A stretch of 40,766 nt of DNA from Gammaproteobacteria bacterium. Its GTDB lineage: Bacteria; Pseudomonadota; Gammaproteobacteria; UBA6186; Azoamicaceae. The stretch is from assembly GCA_020054325.1 (NCBI GenBank), contig JAGVLG010000043.1:1-40766 (forward strand). Reading direction: 5' to 3'. The position numbers and the translations under genes are program-made. Positions within the stretch are counted from its first letter, which is position 1; the number at the start of each line of letters is the position of its first letter. The notes beneath the pieces were generated by a model that made no database searches, was not told where the DNA came from, and was given only the letters and a program-made list of their open reading frames with translations. Positions 27,575 through 36,434 of this stretch are shown here, in pieces.

Positions 27575-29902
27575 ATGGATGTATTAAGGTTACAAAGGCG
27601 CTATGTACGCTCGGCATTAGCTTATAGCTTGTTGTCACTTACTTCCATATGCTACGCCATAACTTATAATTTTCCTAATCCACCCGGCCCGTTACCGACT
27701 GCAAGCGCTCCTTTTATTCTGCCATCTGGCGATACGTTAAATATTAACTCGAGCACATTTGCTACACCAAATGGCAACACACTGAACTATTCAATTTTTA
27801 TGGATACCAACCTAGCAACCCAAACTGTTAATGTTGCTGCTGGTGCAACTGTCTCATACCAAGGTACTGATAGCCTAGGACGTTCTATAGTTTCAGCGCG
27901 ATCCGACACCAATGCCTCAACTGAAATAATAAATAATAACGGTGGCACAATTTCAAGTGGTAGTGGCTTATTTGCAATTTATATGGCAAATTCTGTTGGT
28001 GCCACTGCGGCTAATTCGGTACAAATAAACTCTAGTGGTAGCATAATAGGCGGCATATTCTGTAACGGAGCTAATAGCACACAGTTAAATTTAAATGGCT
28101 TGCCAGCAATTGCTGGATCATCATTAGTACAGGGTGGCATAACTCTTACCCCAAAAGTTGGTGGCACAAGTACACTCAATGTTGGCAATACTACTGCAGG
28201 AACTATTTACACTACGGGTGGTACCATCCAATTTGCAAGTTTAATCCATATCCAAAACAACTCAACAATGTCTATCCAATTTGCAGCATCGGACATTGTA
28301 GCTATTACAGTTGCTGCCGGTAGCACATTGAATGTTAATAATACTATTGGTGGTCTAGCAACAGGCAGTGTGTATGGTGCAGATGGGGCTATAAACAACT
28401 CTGGCACCATGAACGTTGCAAGCAATATCACTAAATCAGGTGCTTTCAACACGCTAGCTGGCGGAGTTACAAATGTTAGCGAAACTGTATCAATTAGTAC
28501 CACCAATTTTAATGCAAATCTCGGTACATTTGGCGCAGTCATGAATAATGTCAATAGCTACTGTAATTTGACGCTACCTAGTGCAACCACGGTGCACATG
28601 CCAACAGTCGATTTATCATACACTGGCGGATACTTACCTGGACAAACTTATACATTAGTAACTGCTAGTAATGGATTCACTACGGCACCTTCTACTTTTA
28701 GTATCCCATCAAACACGTTATTTTTAACATTTAATACCCCGGTTGTGAACGGTAACACGCTATTAGAGACTATTCAACGTACCCCGTTTCAAACATACGC
28801 ACAAAGTTCTATGACCCAACAAGTTGGACAAGCACTGGAAGCAGTAGGATCTTCAGGCAATGTTACTTCGAGCATGTTAACAATTTTAAATGCAGTGGAA
28901 GCCAGCACCACGTCTCAACAAACTGAAAATGCATTGCGTCAATTAGCGCCTCTGATTGCAGCACCAACCTATGGACTAGAAGTTCAAGCTGCCATGATGG
29001 ATGTTGTTGAACTCCGGCTAGCGCAACTTAATCAACAAAAAACTTATTTTGCTGGTGATTTAGCAACGCAAAATGCTGTTTGGATCCGGCCCTTTGGAGA
29101 TCAAGCTAATCAAGGACAACTTGGGGATAGCTTAGGATTTTACGCATCAACTGGGGGTATTGCTCTAGGGTTTGATCGCTATGTTGATAATGGATTTATT
29201 TTAGGCGTTGCTGGAAGTTATGCGCTTTCTCACGTGCAAGATAAACTTAATGGTGCATCAATTACTAAAATCAAAAGTTATCAAGCATTGCTGTATGGCT
29301 CGATGGATCTTAATGCTACAAAATATGTTGATTGGATGCTGGCTGCTGCTGCAAATTCATATGATGGTACTCGCAATATAAATTTTAATGGTTTATCTTT
29401 GCAAGCCCAGGGTAGCTATTCAAGTCAAATTTACGGCGTGAAGGGAATTTGGGGTAAAAATTTTAGCGCATTTAATTTTTTGCAAGTGACTCCAGAGTTT
29501 TCTGGACAATATACTTTTGCTAAACAATATGCTTACAGTGAAACAGGAGCAGAGGGTGCTAATTTACAAGTTAACCGCGATAACTCTAACGTGGTACAAA
29601 TTGGCGGTGGTTTAAAACTTGCTACACCTTTAGATTGGCACCCAGGTATTTGTGTGCCAGAGATACATGGTAACTATTATTACAATGTGGTTAATGGGCA
29701 ACAGCAAACTTTTGCAACCTTTCTTGCTGGTGGCGGCTTAATATTGGCAAATATCCCGTTACAACGAAGTTGGCTAAAAGTTGGTGTGGCATTAACTTTT
29801 GCATTACTTGATCAAATAGAAGTTGTACTTAATTACGATCACTGGATCGCAGATCGCTTTACCGATAATGCAGTATTTTTAAACCTGAAGTTTTATTTAT
29901 GA
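27575..29902 (+). CDS. Autotransporter, first of a tandem pair
   Basis: The 775 residues begin with a basic N-terminus and hydrophobic signal ending ...ICYA, followed by 'TYNFPNPPGPLP'. The passenger (about 30-400) is a short Asn/Ser/Thr/Gly-rich beta-helix. The linker has 'LNAVEASTTSQQTENALRQL' and 'APLIAAPTY', and the autotransporter beta-domain runs from about 498 ('AVWIRPFGDQ') to the end (FLNLKFYL). The linker and barrel are closely related to the next gene and more distantly to the giant autotransporter at 4391-9976. It is predicted to be exported by Sec and displayed on the surface. No protease motif was seen in the passenger. Its TGA stop overlaps the next gene's ATG (ATGA at 29899-29902). 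Confidence 0.9.
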   Translation: MDVLRLQRRYVRSALAYSLLSLTSICYAITYNFPNPPGPLPTASAPFILPSGDTLNINSSTFATPNGNTLNYSIFMDTNLATQTVNVAAGATVSYQGTDSLGRSIVSARSDTNASTEIINNNGGTISSGSGLFAIYMANSVGATAANSVQINSSGSIIGGIFCNGANSTQLNLNGLPAIAGSSLVQGGITLTPKVGGTSTLNVGNTTAGTIYTTGGTIQFASLIHIQNNSTMSIQFAASDIVAITVAAGSTLNVNNTIGGLATGSVYGADGAINNSGTMNVASNITKSGAFNTLAGGVTNVSETVSISTTNFNANLGTFGAVMNNVNSYCNLTLPSATTVHMPTVDLSYTGGYLPGQTYTLVTASNGFTTAPSTFSIPSNTLFLTFNTPVVNGNTLLETIQRTPFQTYAQSSMTQQVGQALEAVGSSGNVTSSMLTILNAVEASTTSQQTENALRQLAPLIAAPTYGLEVQAAMMDVVELRLAQLNQQKTYFAGDLATQNAVWIRPFGDQANQGQLGDSLGFYASTGGIALGFDRYVDNGFILGVAGSYALSHVQDKLNGASITKIKSYQALLYGSMDLNATKYVDWMLAAAANSYDGTRNINFNGLSLQAQGSYSSQIYGVKGIWGKNFSAFNFLQVTPEFSGQYTFAKQYAYSETGAEGANLQVNRDNSNVVQIGGGLKLATPLDWHPGICVPEIHGNYYYNVVNGQQQTFATFLAGGGLILANIPLQRSWLKVGVALTFALLDQIEVVLNYDHWIADRFTDNAVFLNLKFYL

Positions 29903-32148
29903 TTAAGCTAATTACTAACAAGCAATTCATAATCTGGCTATTGAGCTTCGGTATTAGCTTATCTATTCCTAGCATAACCTTGGCGGTAGCTTATAATTTT
30001 CCTGGTAATGCCAGTGCGCCATTAAACCTCGGCACTGGCGATACGTTAAGTGTTGATAGCGGCACGATGCAAACCACTAACACCACTAATTATACGGTAC
30101 AAATGGGCCAAGGTACTACGGTAACAGTACAATCTGGGGCTGCTCTCTCATATAATTCACCTGGATTTGGTTTAGCAACAATTTTGGGTAATCCTTCGGT
30201 TGGAGGCGCCTCGACTCGTACTATTACTAATAGCGGCACTATAAGCAAGGGTAATGCCACTTACAGTATTTACATCAATAATATGGCTGGTAACCAAGAT
30301 TTTGTAATTAACAATAACAGCGCCATCGTTGGCGATATAGCCTTATTAACAATTCGCAACGCTACTATAAATTTTGATGCAAACGCTTCACTCCTAGGAA
30401 ATCTAGCATTGAATACTACCGGTCTCGCTACAGTAAATTTTGGTGCAAATAGCGCAGTTAATTTTACTTCGCAAGGCACTATGGATGATATCGATTTAAT
30501 TGAAATTTATTCAGGCTCTAGCTTAACGGTAGTAACAAACTTTACCAATATCGGTCAAATTATTAACAATAATAATGCTACCTTGAGCATTTATTCCACA
30601 CTGTCTGGCACTGCTGGCATTACCAATAGTGGTACAATCAATATTGGCGCAAATTTAAATTGCACTGGAGCATTTAATACCACTGGTACCGTTAATTTGA
30701 CTGGTAACTATCCTACCTCTGTTCTAAGTAGTGCTTTAACAACAACCAATATTTTCACTAGCACCTATTCAACTTTAGGTGGTACGCATATAGCAACATT
30801 AAATAATATATATAATTTTGGCCAAGCTAATTTTATTTTTGCTAGCCCACAATTTGCTAATTTTCAGGTTGCCTACACTGGCGGCTATTTTGCTGAGGGG
30901 GACTATACTTTAGTCTTGGCGCCAACTATAGGTGGGGCGCCAGCTGCATACACTGTCCCAGCAGCAACGCTGTTCTTAAACTTTAATACCCCAACAGTTG
31001 TCACAAATACTATAGTGATCCATTTAGATCGCACTCCATTTCAAACTTATGCAACACAGGGTATAACCAAATCTATCGGACAGATCCTCGAGGTTTTCGG
31101 TGCTAATCAACCCAACACTAGTCAATTAGCATTATTAAACGGTGTAGAAGCTTCAAATACCCCACTACAATTACAGAACAGTTTACGCCAGTTGGCACCA
31201 CTAATTTCTGCACCGCTATATACTTTCATGTTACAAGACCAAAGCTTAGAACAAGTAGGATTAAGAATTGTAGATGCTAAACGTAAAAAGACGTATAGTT
31301 CCGGAGAGAAGAGTTGTGATCTCAATATTTGGTTTCGTGCGCTTGGAGATCGCGCTAATCAAAATGAAACCGGTAACACTATGGGGTATTATGCGAATAC
31401 CGGTGGTGGCGTAGCTGGTTTAGATAAGTTTATCTCACCATGTTTATTACTTGGCGGAGGTTTAAGCGTTACCATGTCAACAGTAATTGATAAAATTAAT
31501 CCTGAATCATCCACCAGAGTCACCAGCTACCAAGCACTATTTTATGGCTCCTACGATATCTTAGCAAACTATACTAATTGGACCCTAGCACTAGCCAATA
31601 ATCACTTTCAGGCTAACAGACATGTTGATATTAATGGTTATGTTCAAAATGCCTCAGGCGGTTATAGCAATCAACAATTTGGCGGCAAGTTTGTGTTTGG
31701 CCGCAGCTATAGACCCAGTCCATTTGTACAAATTTCACCTGAGGCCTCAGGCTTATTTACAGTTGGTACTGGTTACAATTACCACGAAGGCGCAGGAAAT
31801 GCTACTAATTTAACTGTGCTAGCCGACAGTGCTAACATGATCCAATTAACCGCCGGGTTTAAATTCGAATTTCCTTCAGTGTTAAAACAAATTTTATACG
31901 TTCCAGAATTTCATGTGAAGGGCGTATATAATGCAGTTCGCGGTACCCAAAATATGGTTTGTAACTTCCAAGAAGGCGGTGCGCAGTTTTATTCCCGCGC
32001 CGGCTTACCGATTACAGGGATCCGTTATGGCGCATCCCTAACCATGGCAAAAGTAAATAAATTTGAATTTAAGCTAAACTGGGATCGTACCGCAATGGAT
32101 GGTTATACCGATAACATGCTTTACCTAGATATGCGATACACTTTTTAA
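29899..32148 (+). CDS. Autotransporter, second of a tandem pair
   Basis: The 749-residue paralogue of the previous gene starts with a signal peptide (hydrophobic segment ending ...SITLAVA) and 'YNFPGNASAPLNLGTGDTL'. It continues with a short beta-helix-like passenger (about 35-370), a linker 'LLNGVEASNTPLQLQNSLRQL', and the autotransporter beta-domain from about 472 ('LNIWFRALGD') to the final strand LDMRYTF with C-terminal Phe. The start codon overlaps the previous stop, so translation is probably coupled. Passenger sequences have diverged more than the barrels. The stop shares TTAA at 32145-32148 with the convergent cvpA gene. Confidence 0.9.
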   Translation: MIKLITNKQFIIWLLSFGISLSIPSITLAVAYNFPGNASAPLNLGTGDTLSVDSGTMQTTNTTNYTVQMGQGTTVTVQSGAALSYNSPGFGLATILGNPSVGGASTRTITNSGTISKGNATYSIYINNMAGNQDFVINNNSAIVGDIALLTIRNATINFDANASLLGNLALNTTGLATVNFGANSAVNFTSQGTMDDIDLIEIYSGSSLTVVTNFTNIGQIINNNNATLSIYSTLSGTAGITNSGTINIGANLNCTGAFNTTGTVNLTGNYPTSVLSSALTTTNIFTSTYSTLGGTHIATLNNIYNFGQANFIFASPQFANFQVAYTGGYFAEGDYTLVLAPTIGGAPAAYTVPAATLFLNFNTPTVVTNTIVIHLDRTPFQTYATQGITKSIGQILEVFGANQPNTSQLALLNGVEASNTPLQLQNSLRQLAPLISAPLYTFMLQDQSLEQVGLRIVDAKRKKTYSSGEKSCDLNIWFRALGDRANQNETGNTMGYYANTGGGVAGLDKFISPCLLLGGGLSVTMSTVIDKINPESSTRVTSYQALFYGSYDILANYTNWTLALANNHFQANRHVDINGYVQNASGGYSNQQFGGKFVFGRSYRPSPFVQISPEASGLFTVGTGYNYHEGAGNATNLTVLADSANMIQLTAGFKFEFPSVLKQILYVPEFHVKGVYNAVRGTQNMVCNFQEGGAQFYSRAGLPITGIRYGASLTMAKVNKFEFKLNWDRTAMDGYTDNMLYLDMRYTF

Positions 32149-32696
32149 TTTGAATTAGTATTGCTTTCTACCGGTATCTCTTGCTCAATTATTACAGAAC
32201 TATCTTTCAATTTTTTGTTTTGCCATTTCGGTGGCATTTTAATAGCTAAGAAATCCACGATATCCTGGAAGTATGGCCCTAGCTGTGAATCCTTATATGC
32301 CTCTTGCTCTGCAAATTTTGATGGCGCCACAAACACGAAAATTAAAGCAACAATTACATAAGCTCGCAATATACCAAAAATGCTACCACCAAAACGATCT
32401 AACCCATTCGGCTTGCCAACATTTAAAGATTTAAAAGCAAAAAATTTAACAAGTAACCCAGCAATTAGTACCGCAATAAATAAAAATAACATCCCTAAAA
32501 CTTTTTTAATTGCGGCGCTATCCACAAAAGTAAATATTTCACCTGCAGCACGGCCATGAACCATTGCAATAATGAATGCTATACTCCAAACAACTATAGT
32601 ATACGATTCACGCAATATGCCACGATATATGCCAATTGCAGTGGATAATACAAACACCACGACTATTAATAAATCAAACCAGGTAAAATCTAGCAT
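32145..32696 (-). CDS. cvpA: CvpA family inner-membrane protein
   Basis: Four predicted membrane helices with the family start 'FTWFDLLIVVVFVLSTAIGIYRG' pattern and 'LDRFGGSIFGILRAYVIV' identify CvpA/colicin V production protein. In E. coli CvpA supports colicin V export and deoxycholate resistance; its biochemical role is not settled. The length of 183 residues is normal (162 in E. coli) with a polar C-terminal tail of about 45 residues. An AAGGGA ribosome site precedes ATG 32696. It is the last gene of the run truA-accD-cvpA on the minus strand. In many relatives folC and dedD lie between accD and cvpA; here only 40 bp separate them. It overlaps the second tandem autotransporter by 4 bp. 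Confidence 0.9.
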   Translation of the reverse strand: MLDFTWFDLLIVVVFVLSTAIGIYRGILRESYTIVVWSIAFIIAMVHGRAAGEIFTFVDSAAIKKVLGMLFLFIAVLIAGLLVKFFAFKSLNVGKPNGLDRFGGSIFGILRAYVIVALIFVFVAPSKFAEQEAYKDSQLGPYFQDIVDFLAIKMPPKWQNKKLKDSSVIIEQEIPVESNTNSN

Positions 32697-32736
32697 GCGT
32701 AAAATCCCTTTATATCTATGCGTAAAAACTAAAGCG

Positions 32737-33585
32737 CTACATCATCTTCGCAAGTAAATTGCTAATTGTATCACGCATATTGCGCCGATCGACTATCATA
32801 TCAATAAAGCCCTGATCTAGTAAAAATTCACTACGTTGAAAACCTTCTGGTAATTTTTCACGTACGGTTTGCTCAATAACCCTTGGTCCTGCAAAACCTA
32901 TCAATGCTTTTGGCTCCGCAATATTTAAATCTCCCAGCATCGCTAGACTTGCCGATACTCCTCCAGTACAAGGATCAACTAATACTGAAATATATGGCAA
33001 ACCTAAAGATCCTAATTTTGAAATCGCAGCACTGGTTTTAGCCATTTGCATCAGCCCAATTAAAGATTCTTGCATGCGTACGCCACCGCTACATGCAAAG
33101 CATACTAATGGCGCTTTAGTGGCTATAGCAGTATTAACAGCTTGTACAAACTTTTCACCAACTACCGCCCCCATCGAACCGCCAATGAAACTGAATTCAA
33201 AAGCACAGACTACAATTGGTTTGCCATTCAAATGCCCGCGCACTGCTATTAAAGCATCACGCTCATTTGTAATTTTTTGAGCTGCTAAAAGTCGATCTTT
33301 ATATTTTTTAGTATCTTTAAATTTCAAACGATCTACTGGCTCTAACTCTGGTACGATTTCCATTTGTAATACTGGATCTAAGAATATCTCGATACGTCTT
33401 CTGGCACTTATGCGGTGATGATGGTTACATTTAGGACATACATTAAGATTTTTTTCCAATTCACTCACAAAGAGAAATGAATGGCATTCGGGGCATTTCG
33501 ACCATAATCCTTCCGGTACCCCCTTCTTTTTTTGCGCATCACTATGACGAATCCGCGATGGCATAAACTTTGTCAACCAACTCAT
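32737..33585 (-). CDS. accD: Acetyl-CoA carboxylase carboxyltransferase subunit beta
   Basis: AccD with AccA transfers carboxyl from biotin to acetyl-CoA, making malonyl-CoA for fatty-acid synthesis. The N-terminal zinc ribbon is complete (Cys31, Cys34, Cys50, Cys53). The crotonase-like carboxyltransferase core is intact, with '[15 protein letters not shown]', '[18 protein letters not shown]' and '[16 protein letters not shown]'. The 282 residues are slightly shorter than E. coli (304), mainly at the C-terminus. The start is [10 protein letters not shown], the family start, six bases after the truA stop, so the two are cotranscribed. Confidence 0.97.
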   Translation of the reverse strand: MSWLTKFMPSRIRHSDAQKKKGVPEGLWSKCPECHSFLFVSELEKNLNVCPKCNHHHRISARRRIEIFLDPVLQMEIVPELEPVDRLKFKDTKKYKDRLLAAQKITNERDALIAVRGHLNGKPIVVCAFEFSFIGGSMGAVVGEKFVQAVNTAIATKAPLVCFACSGGVRMQESLIGLMQMAKTSAAISKLGSLGLPYISVLVDPCTGGVSASLAMLGDLNIAEPKALIGFAGPRVIEQTVREKLPEGFQRSEFLLDQGFIDMIVDRRNMRDTISNLLAKMM

Positions 33586-33591
33586 ATTATA

Positions 33592-34389
33592 TTAACCTTG
33601 CTTCAAAAACCATAAATTTGTTGTGGCGGAGGGGATCTGCAGCTCATCAGGATAATACACCCCTACCAAATATAATCCTTGTGGCGCTGCCGTTGCACTC
33701 GCTTTCGTACGATCTCTTGCGAGCAATAACTCATGCGACCATTCCACTGGCATCTTCCCTGTTCCGATACTACATAACGAGCCTACCATGTTTCTAACCA
33801 TATGGTACAAAAAGGCATTGGCCATTATATCAAAAACTATTAACTCTCCACTACGCTTTACTGTAATATAGCTTACCGTTCTTACCGCTGACCTACTTTG
33901 ACAGCCAACCGCGCGGAAACTAGAAAAATCATGTTCACCAAGCCAATGCTGCGCTGCCTGATGCATTTTAGCCGCATCTAAAGCAGCATAATGCCAGCCA
34001 ACATATTCATGTAGCAAGCTGGGGCGAATATTATTATTGTAGATGATATACTTATAATGTCGTTTTTGAGCAGAGAGCCTGGCATCAAAGTCAGGGGGAA
34101 CTGCTTTAACCCACAAAACCCTAATGCCGCAAGGTAAATTGGTATTAGAGCCAAAAACCCAAGCCCGTTCAGTACGTAACGCTGTAGTGTCAAAATGTAC
34201 CACCTGGCCACTTGCATGAACCCCGGCATCAGTACGACCAGCTGCAACTGTAGTCACTGGATGATCGGCGACAACACTTAACGCAGCTTCCAGATCCGCT
34301 TGAACGGAACGCACAGCAGGATCTTTTTGACGCTGCCAGCCACTATAATTTGTACCAATGTACTCTACACCTAAAGCCAATCGTTGCAT
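33592..34389 (-). CDS. truA: tRNA pseudouridine(38-40) synthase TruA
   Basis: TruA converts uridines 38-40 of the anticodon arm to pseudouridine. The catalytic motif AGRTDAGVHASGQ contains nucleophile Asp54. 'YIGTNYSGWQRQ' at the N-terminus and 'FLYHMVRNMVGSL' in the C-terminal half are standard family segments. The 265 residues match the usual length. No Shine-Dalgarno is obvious at ATG 34389. The order fimV-(unknown)-truA-accD keeps the common gammaproteobacterial fimV-truA-accD arrangement apart from one inserted gene. Confidence 0.96.
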   Translation of the reverse strand: MQRLALGVEYIGTNYSGWQRQKDPAVRSVQADLEAALSVVADHPVTTVAAGRTDAGVHASGQVVHFDTTALRTERAWVFGSNTNLPCGIRVLWVKAVPPDFDARLSAQKRHYKYIIYNNNIRPSLLHEYVGWHYAALDAAKMHQAAQHWLGEHDFSSFRAVGCQSRSAVRTVSYITVKRSGELIVFDIMANAFLYHMVRNMVGSLCSIGTGKMPVEWSHELLLARDRTKASATAAPQGLYLVGVYYPDELQIPSATTNLWFLKQG

Positions 34390-34454
34390 TTTTAGTTATT
34401 AAACTCATTTGTTGGCTTATGTTAGCATGAATATTCAATCTGTAACAATATAAA

Positions 34455-36188
34455 TCAGGGATGTTGGCTTGTATAATGCCGGTATGCCTCTTGGGTATAC
34501 TCAACAATATAAGGGGTCGCACTAATAACCCCAACCGCCATAGCAGAAAAAATTAGGGCAGATCTTGTCGATCTAACTGATGGATCAGGAGCACATTTTG
34601 CCAAACGCGCAACTGTCTTATCAAACAGCTGTTTCAGGATGCTTTGCAATAATGCATCTGTTATTTCATTATCTGCCGTTTCAATAACATTCCATGAATG
34701 AAGATGGAATAGAATTATATGACACCACTCCCAATCCTCTCGGCTTTTATCGATCTTAAACTCAACTAAATCCAGCATTTTTGTAAGTATTGGCGCATAA
34801 TTGTTGAACATTTTTTCAGAAACATATGGGCAGTTAGAATATAAAAGGACATACATGTTTTGCAAATTCTGTAGCATATCAGAACGCTCATGTGGTAAAA
34901 ATGCAGCCACAAAGCTTGATTTTTCAAAATATGTAATTAAGAAATTTCTTGCCTCGATCGGGTTCATTGAGAACAAATGTTCGACTAAGTGAGCCATCAA
35001 TTGTTTTGAGGTGATAAGATCAAACGTTTCCCCTCTTTTTTGATGTTTAAGATAGTCATAGTCGCATATAATTTTAGCAAGTTCATCTACCGTCTTTGCT
35101 TCTAACAGAGACTCCGGAAATAAGCCACGCTCAACGTTGAAAAGACCGGATTTCTCAAGCTCAACCAGGTGCTCTTTCAAATGACTAGAAATATATTTGC
35201 GAGCAAGCTTCTTCTCCCTGAAGTGATCAAAAATAAAATCCATAGCACGCAAACAAATCAAATTATATTTATTTCTTTTTAAGTGGGCTTGCATATAATT
35301 AGCAGGAACTAATAATTTTTTAAGCCAATCATTAAGCTTTGCGCTATGATAAGCTTCGATTGAAAACCCTAGATCCCCTCTAAAAACTATATATATTGAT
35401 GAATGTGTTGTAGTATAAAAATCTCGCCACTGCTCACCACAAGAATCTTGGCGCGTGTAGTTATGAACCCCAAATGAAATGGCACGTTTTGCAAATAACC
35501 CCTTTAATATTTCAGGTGTATTAATATTTCTACCAGAATGATCTATAACCTTAAAACTGCACCAAAAGTCTCCTTGCATGTTTAACTTAGCACCACCAAG
35601 TTCTGCAACCACATTATCTACAGCTGCCCTTTTTTTATTTAAATCATGATAATATTCAGATGGACTGCTAACCACATCATTGAAAACAACAACTTTATGA
35701 TTTTTGTGGTAATAATCTGGAACCTGATTCTTATTAGATTCTCGTACCATCACTACCGCATCTGACGGCAGCTTATAATCACCAAGTATAATCACTTCAG
35801 AAAATGACATTGATGTTGTTTGCAGTAACAGATCGCTATTCGCAGGAATAAGAACTACAAATGGATGTTCTAAATAGAAATAATCATCAACATGCGCATT
35901 CAGGGAAAAATGAATCGTAGCTAGACCTTCGCCTAATAATAATTCGCAAAAATCATCAGTTTCTTCATCATTATTTAGATGATTAAAGTGTTTTCTGATA
36001 TATATGCCTTTATATTCAAATGCGGAGCGAAGAATACCATCAACTGGCAAGCCAGGTAATGCATGCACATAAATTAGTTTGCCACCAATTTCTGCATGAA
36101 ATGCATCTAGCGCCCGTCTAAGCTCAGCTCTTTCAAGCGCTAATAAATTATTAGTTGAACCTAAGACTGTTGCAAAATATTTAAGCAT
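34455..36188 (-). CDS. Large unrecognised protein inserted between fimV and truA
   Basis: An intact frame of about 577 residues begins MLKYFATVLGSTNN. Five more residues are possible from ATG 36203, but only the inner ATG has a ribosome-site-like GGTGG nearby. It has no signal peptide. The chain is mixed alpha/beta in the first 320 residues, then mostly helical (about 320-540). Near the C-terminus one hydrophobic segment ('SALIFSAMAVGVISATPYIV', about residues 540-560) could be a membrane anchor. No catalytic or repeat motif is recognisable. Soluble body plus C-terminal hydrophobic hairpin or anchor is a layout seen in some host-directed effectors, but this is only inference. It interrupts an otherwise conserved housekeeping order, which suggests later insertion. 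Confidence 0.65.
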   Translation of the reverse strand: MLKYFATVLGSTNNLLALERAELRRALDAFHAEIGGKLIYVHALPGLPVDGILRSAFEYKGIYIRKHFNHLNNDEETDDFCELLLGEGLATIHFSLNAHVDDYFYLEHPFVVLIPANSDLLLQTTSMSFSEVIILGDYKLPSDAVVMVRESNKNQVPDYYHKNHKVVVFNDVVSSPSEYYHDLNKKRAAVDNVVAELGGAKLNMQGDFWCSFKVIDHSGRNINTPEILKGLFAKRAISFGVHNYTRQDSCGEQWRDFYTTTHSSIYIVFRGDLGFSIEAYHSAKLNDWLKKLLVPANYMQAHLKRNKYNLICLRAMDFIFDHFREKKLARKYISSHLKEHLVELEKSGLFNVERGLFPESLLEAKTVDELAKIICDYDYLKHQKRGETFDLITSKQLMAHLVEHLFSMNPIEARNFLITYFEKSSFVAAFLPHERSDMLQNLQNMYVLLYSNCPYVSEKMFNNYAPILTKMLDLVEFKIDKSREDWEWCHIILFHLHSWNVIETADNEITDALLQSILKQLFDKTVARLAKCAPDPSVRSTRSALIFSAMAVGVISATPYIVEYTQEAYRHYTSQHP

Positions 36189-36295
36189 ATAACCACCATG
36201 CATGAACTAATGAAATTTTATTTTTTAAGGTAACTGGCTCGCAGTATAACATCAATAGCCTTTGCAAGCTATATGTTAAATTTACGAATGACTGT

Positions 36296-36349
36296 ATCTG
36301 CTCAATAACATGGGGCAATATTTCACAAGCCTCAAGTTATTGAGCAGAT
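36296..36349. repeat. 54-base near-perfect hairpin upstream of the 582-residue gene
   Basis: ATCTGCTCAATAAC at 36296-36309 and GTTATTGAGCAGAT at 36336-36349 form a perfect 14-bp inverted repeat. Inside it, TGGGGC and GCCTCA add six more pairs (one G-U) after one A-A mismatch, leaving a 12-base loop AATATTTCACAA. No T-tract follows on either strand, so it does not look like an ordinary terminator. It lies in the 246-bp gap between fimV and the unknown gene, downstream of fimV in neither direction but upstream of the unknown gene. It could be an operator, small RNA or remnant of a mobile repeat. Confidence 0.6.
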
Positions 36350-36434
36350 GCCAATTACTTTCTCAAATTGATTGTATATTCAGGTAAATTGTTTGTGAGC
36401 GCAGTGGCAATGCACAAAGTATGATTACGGCGAG

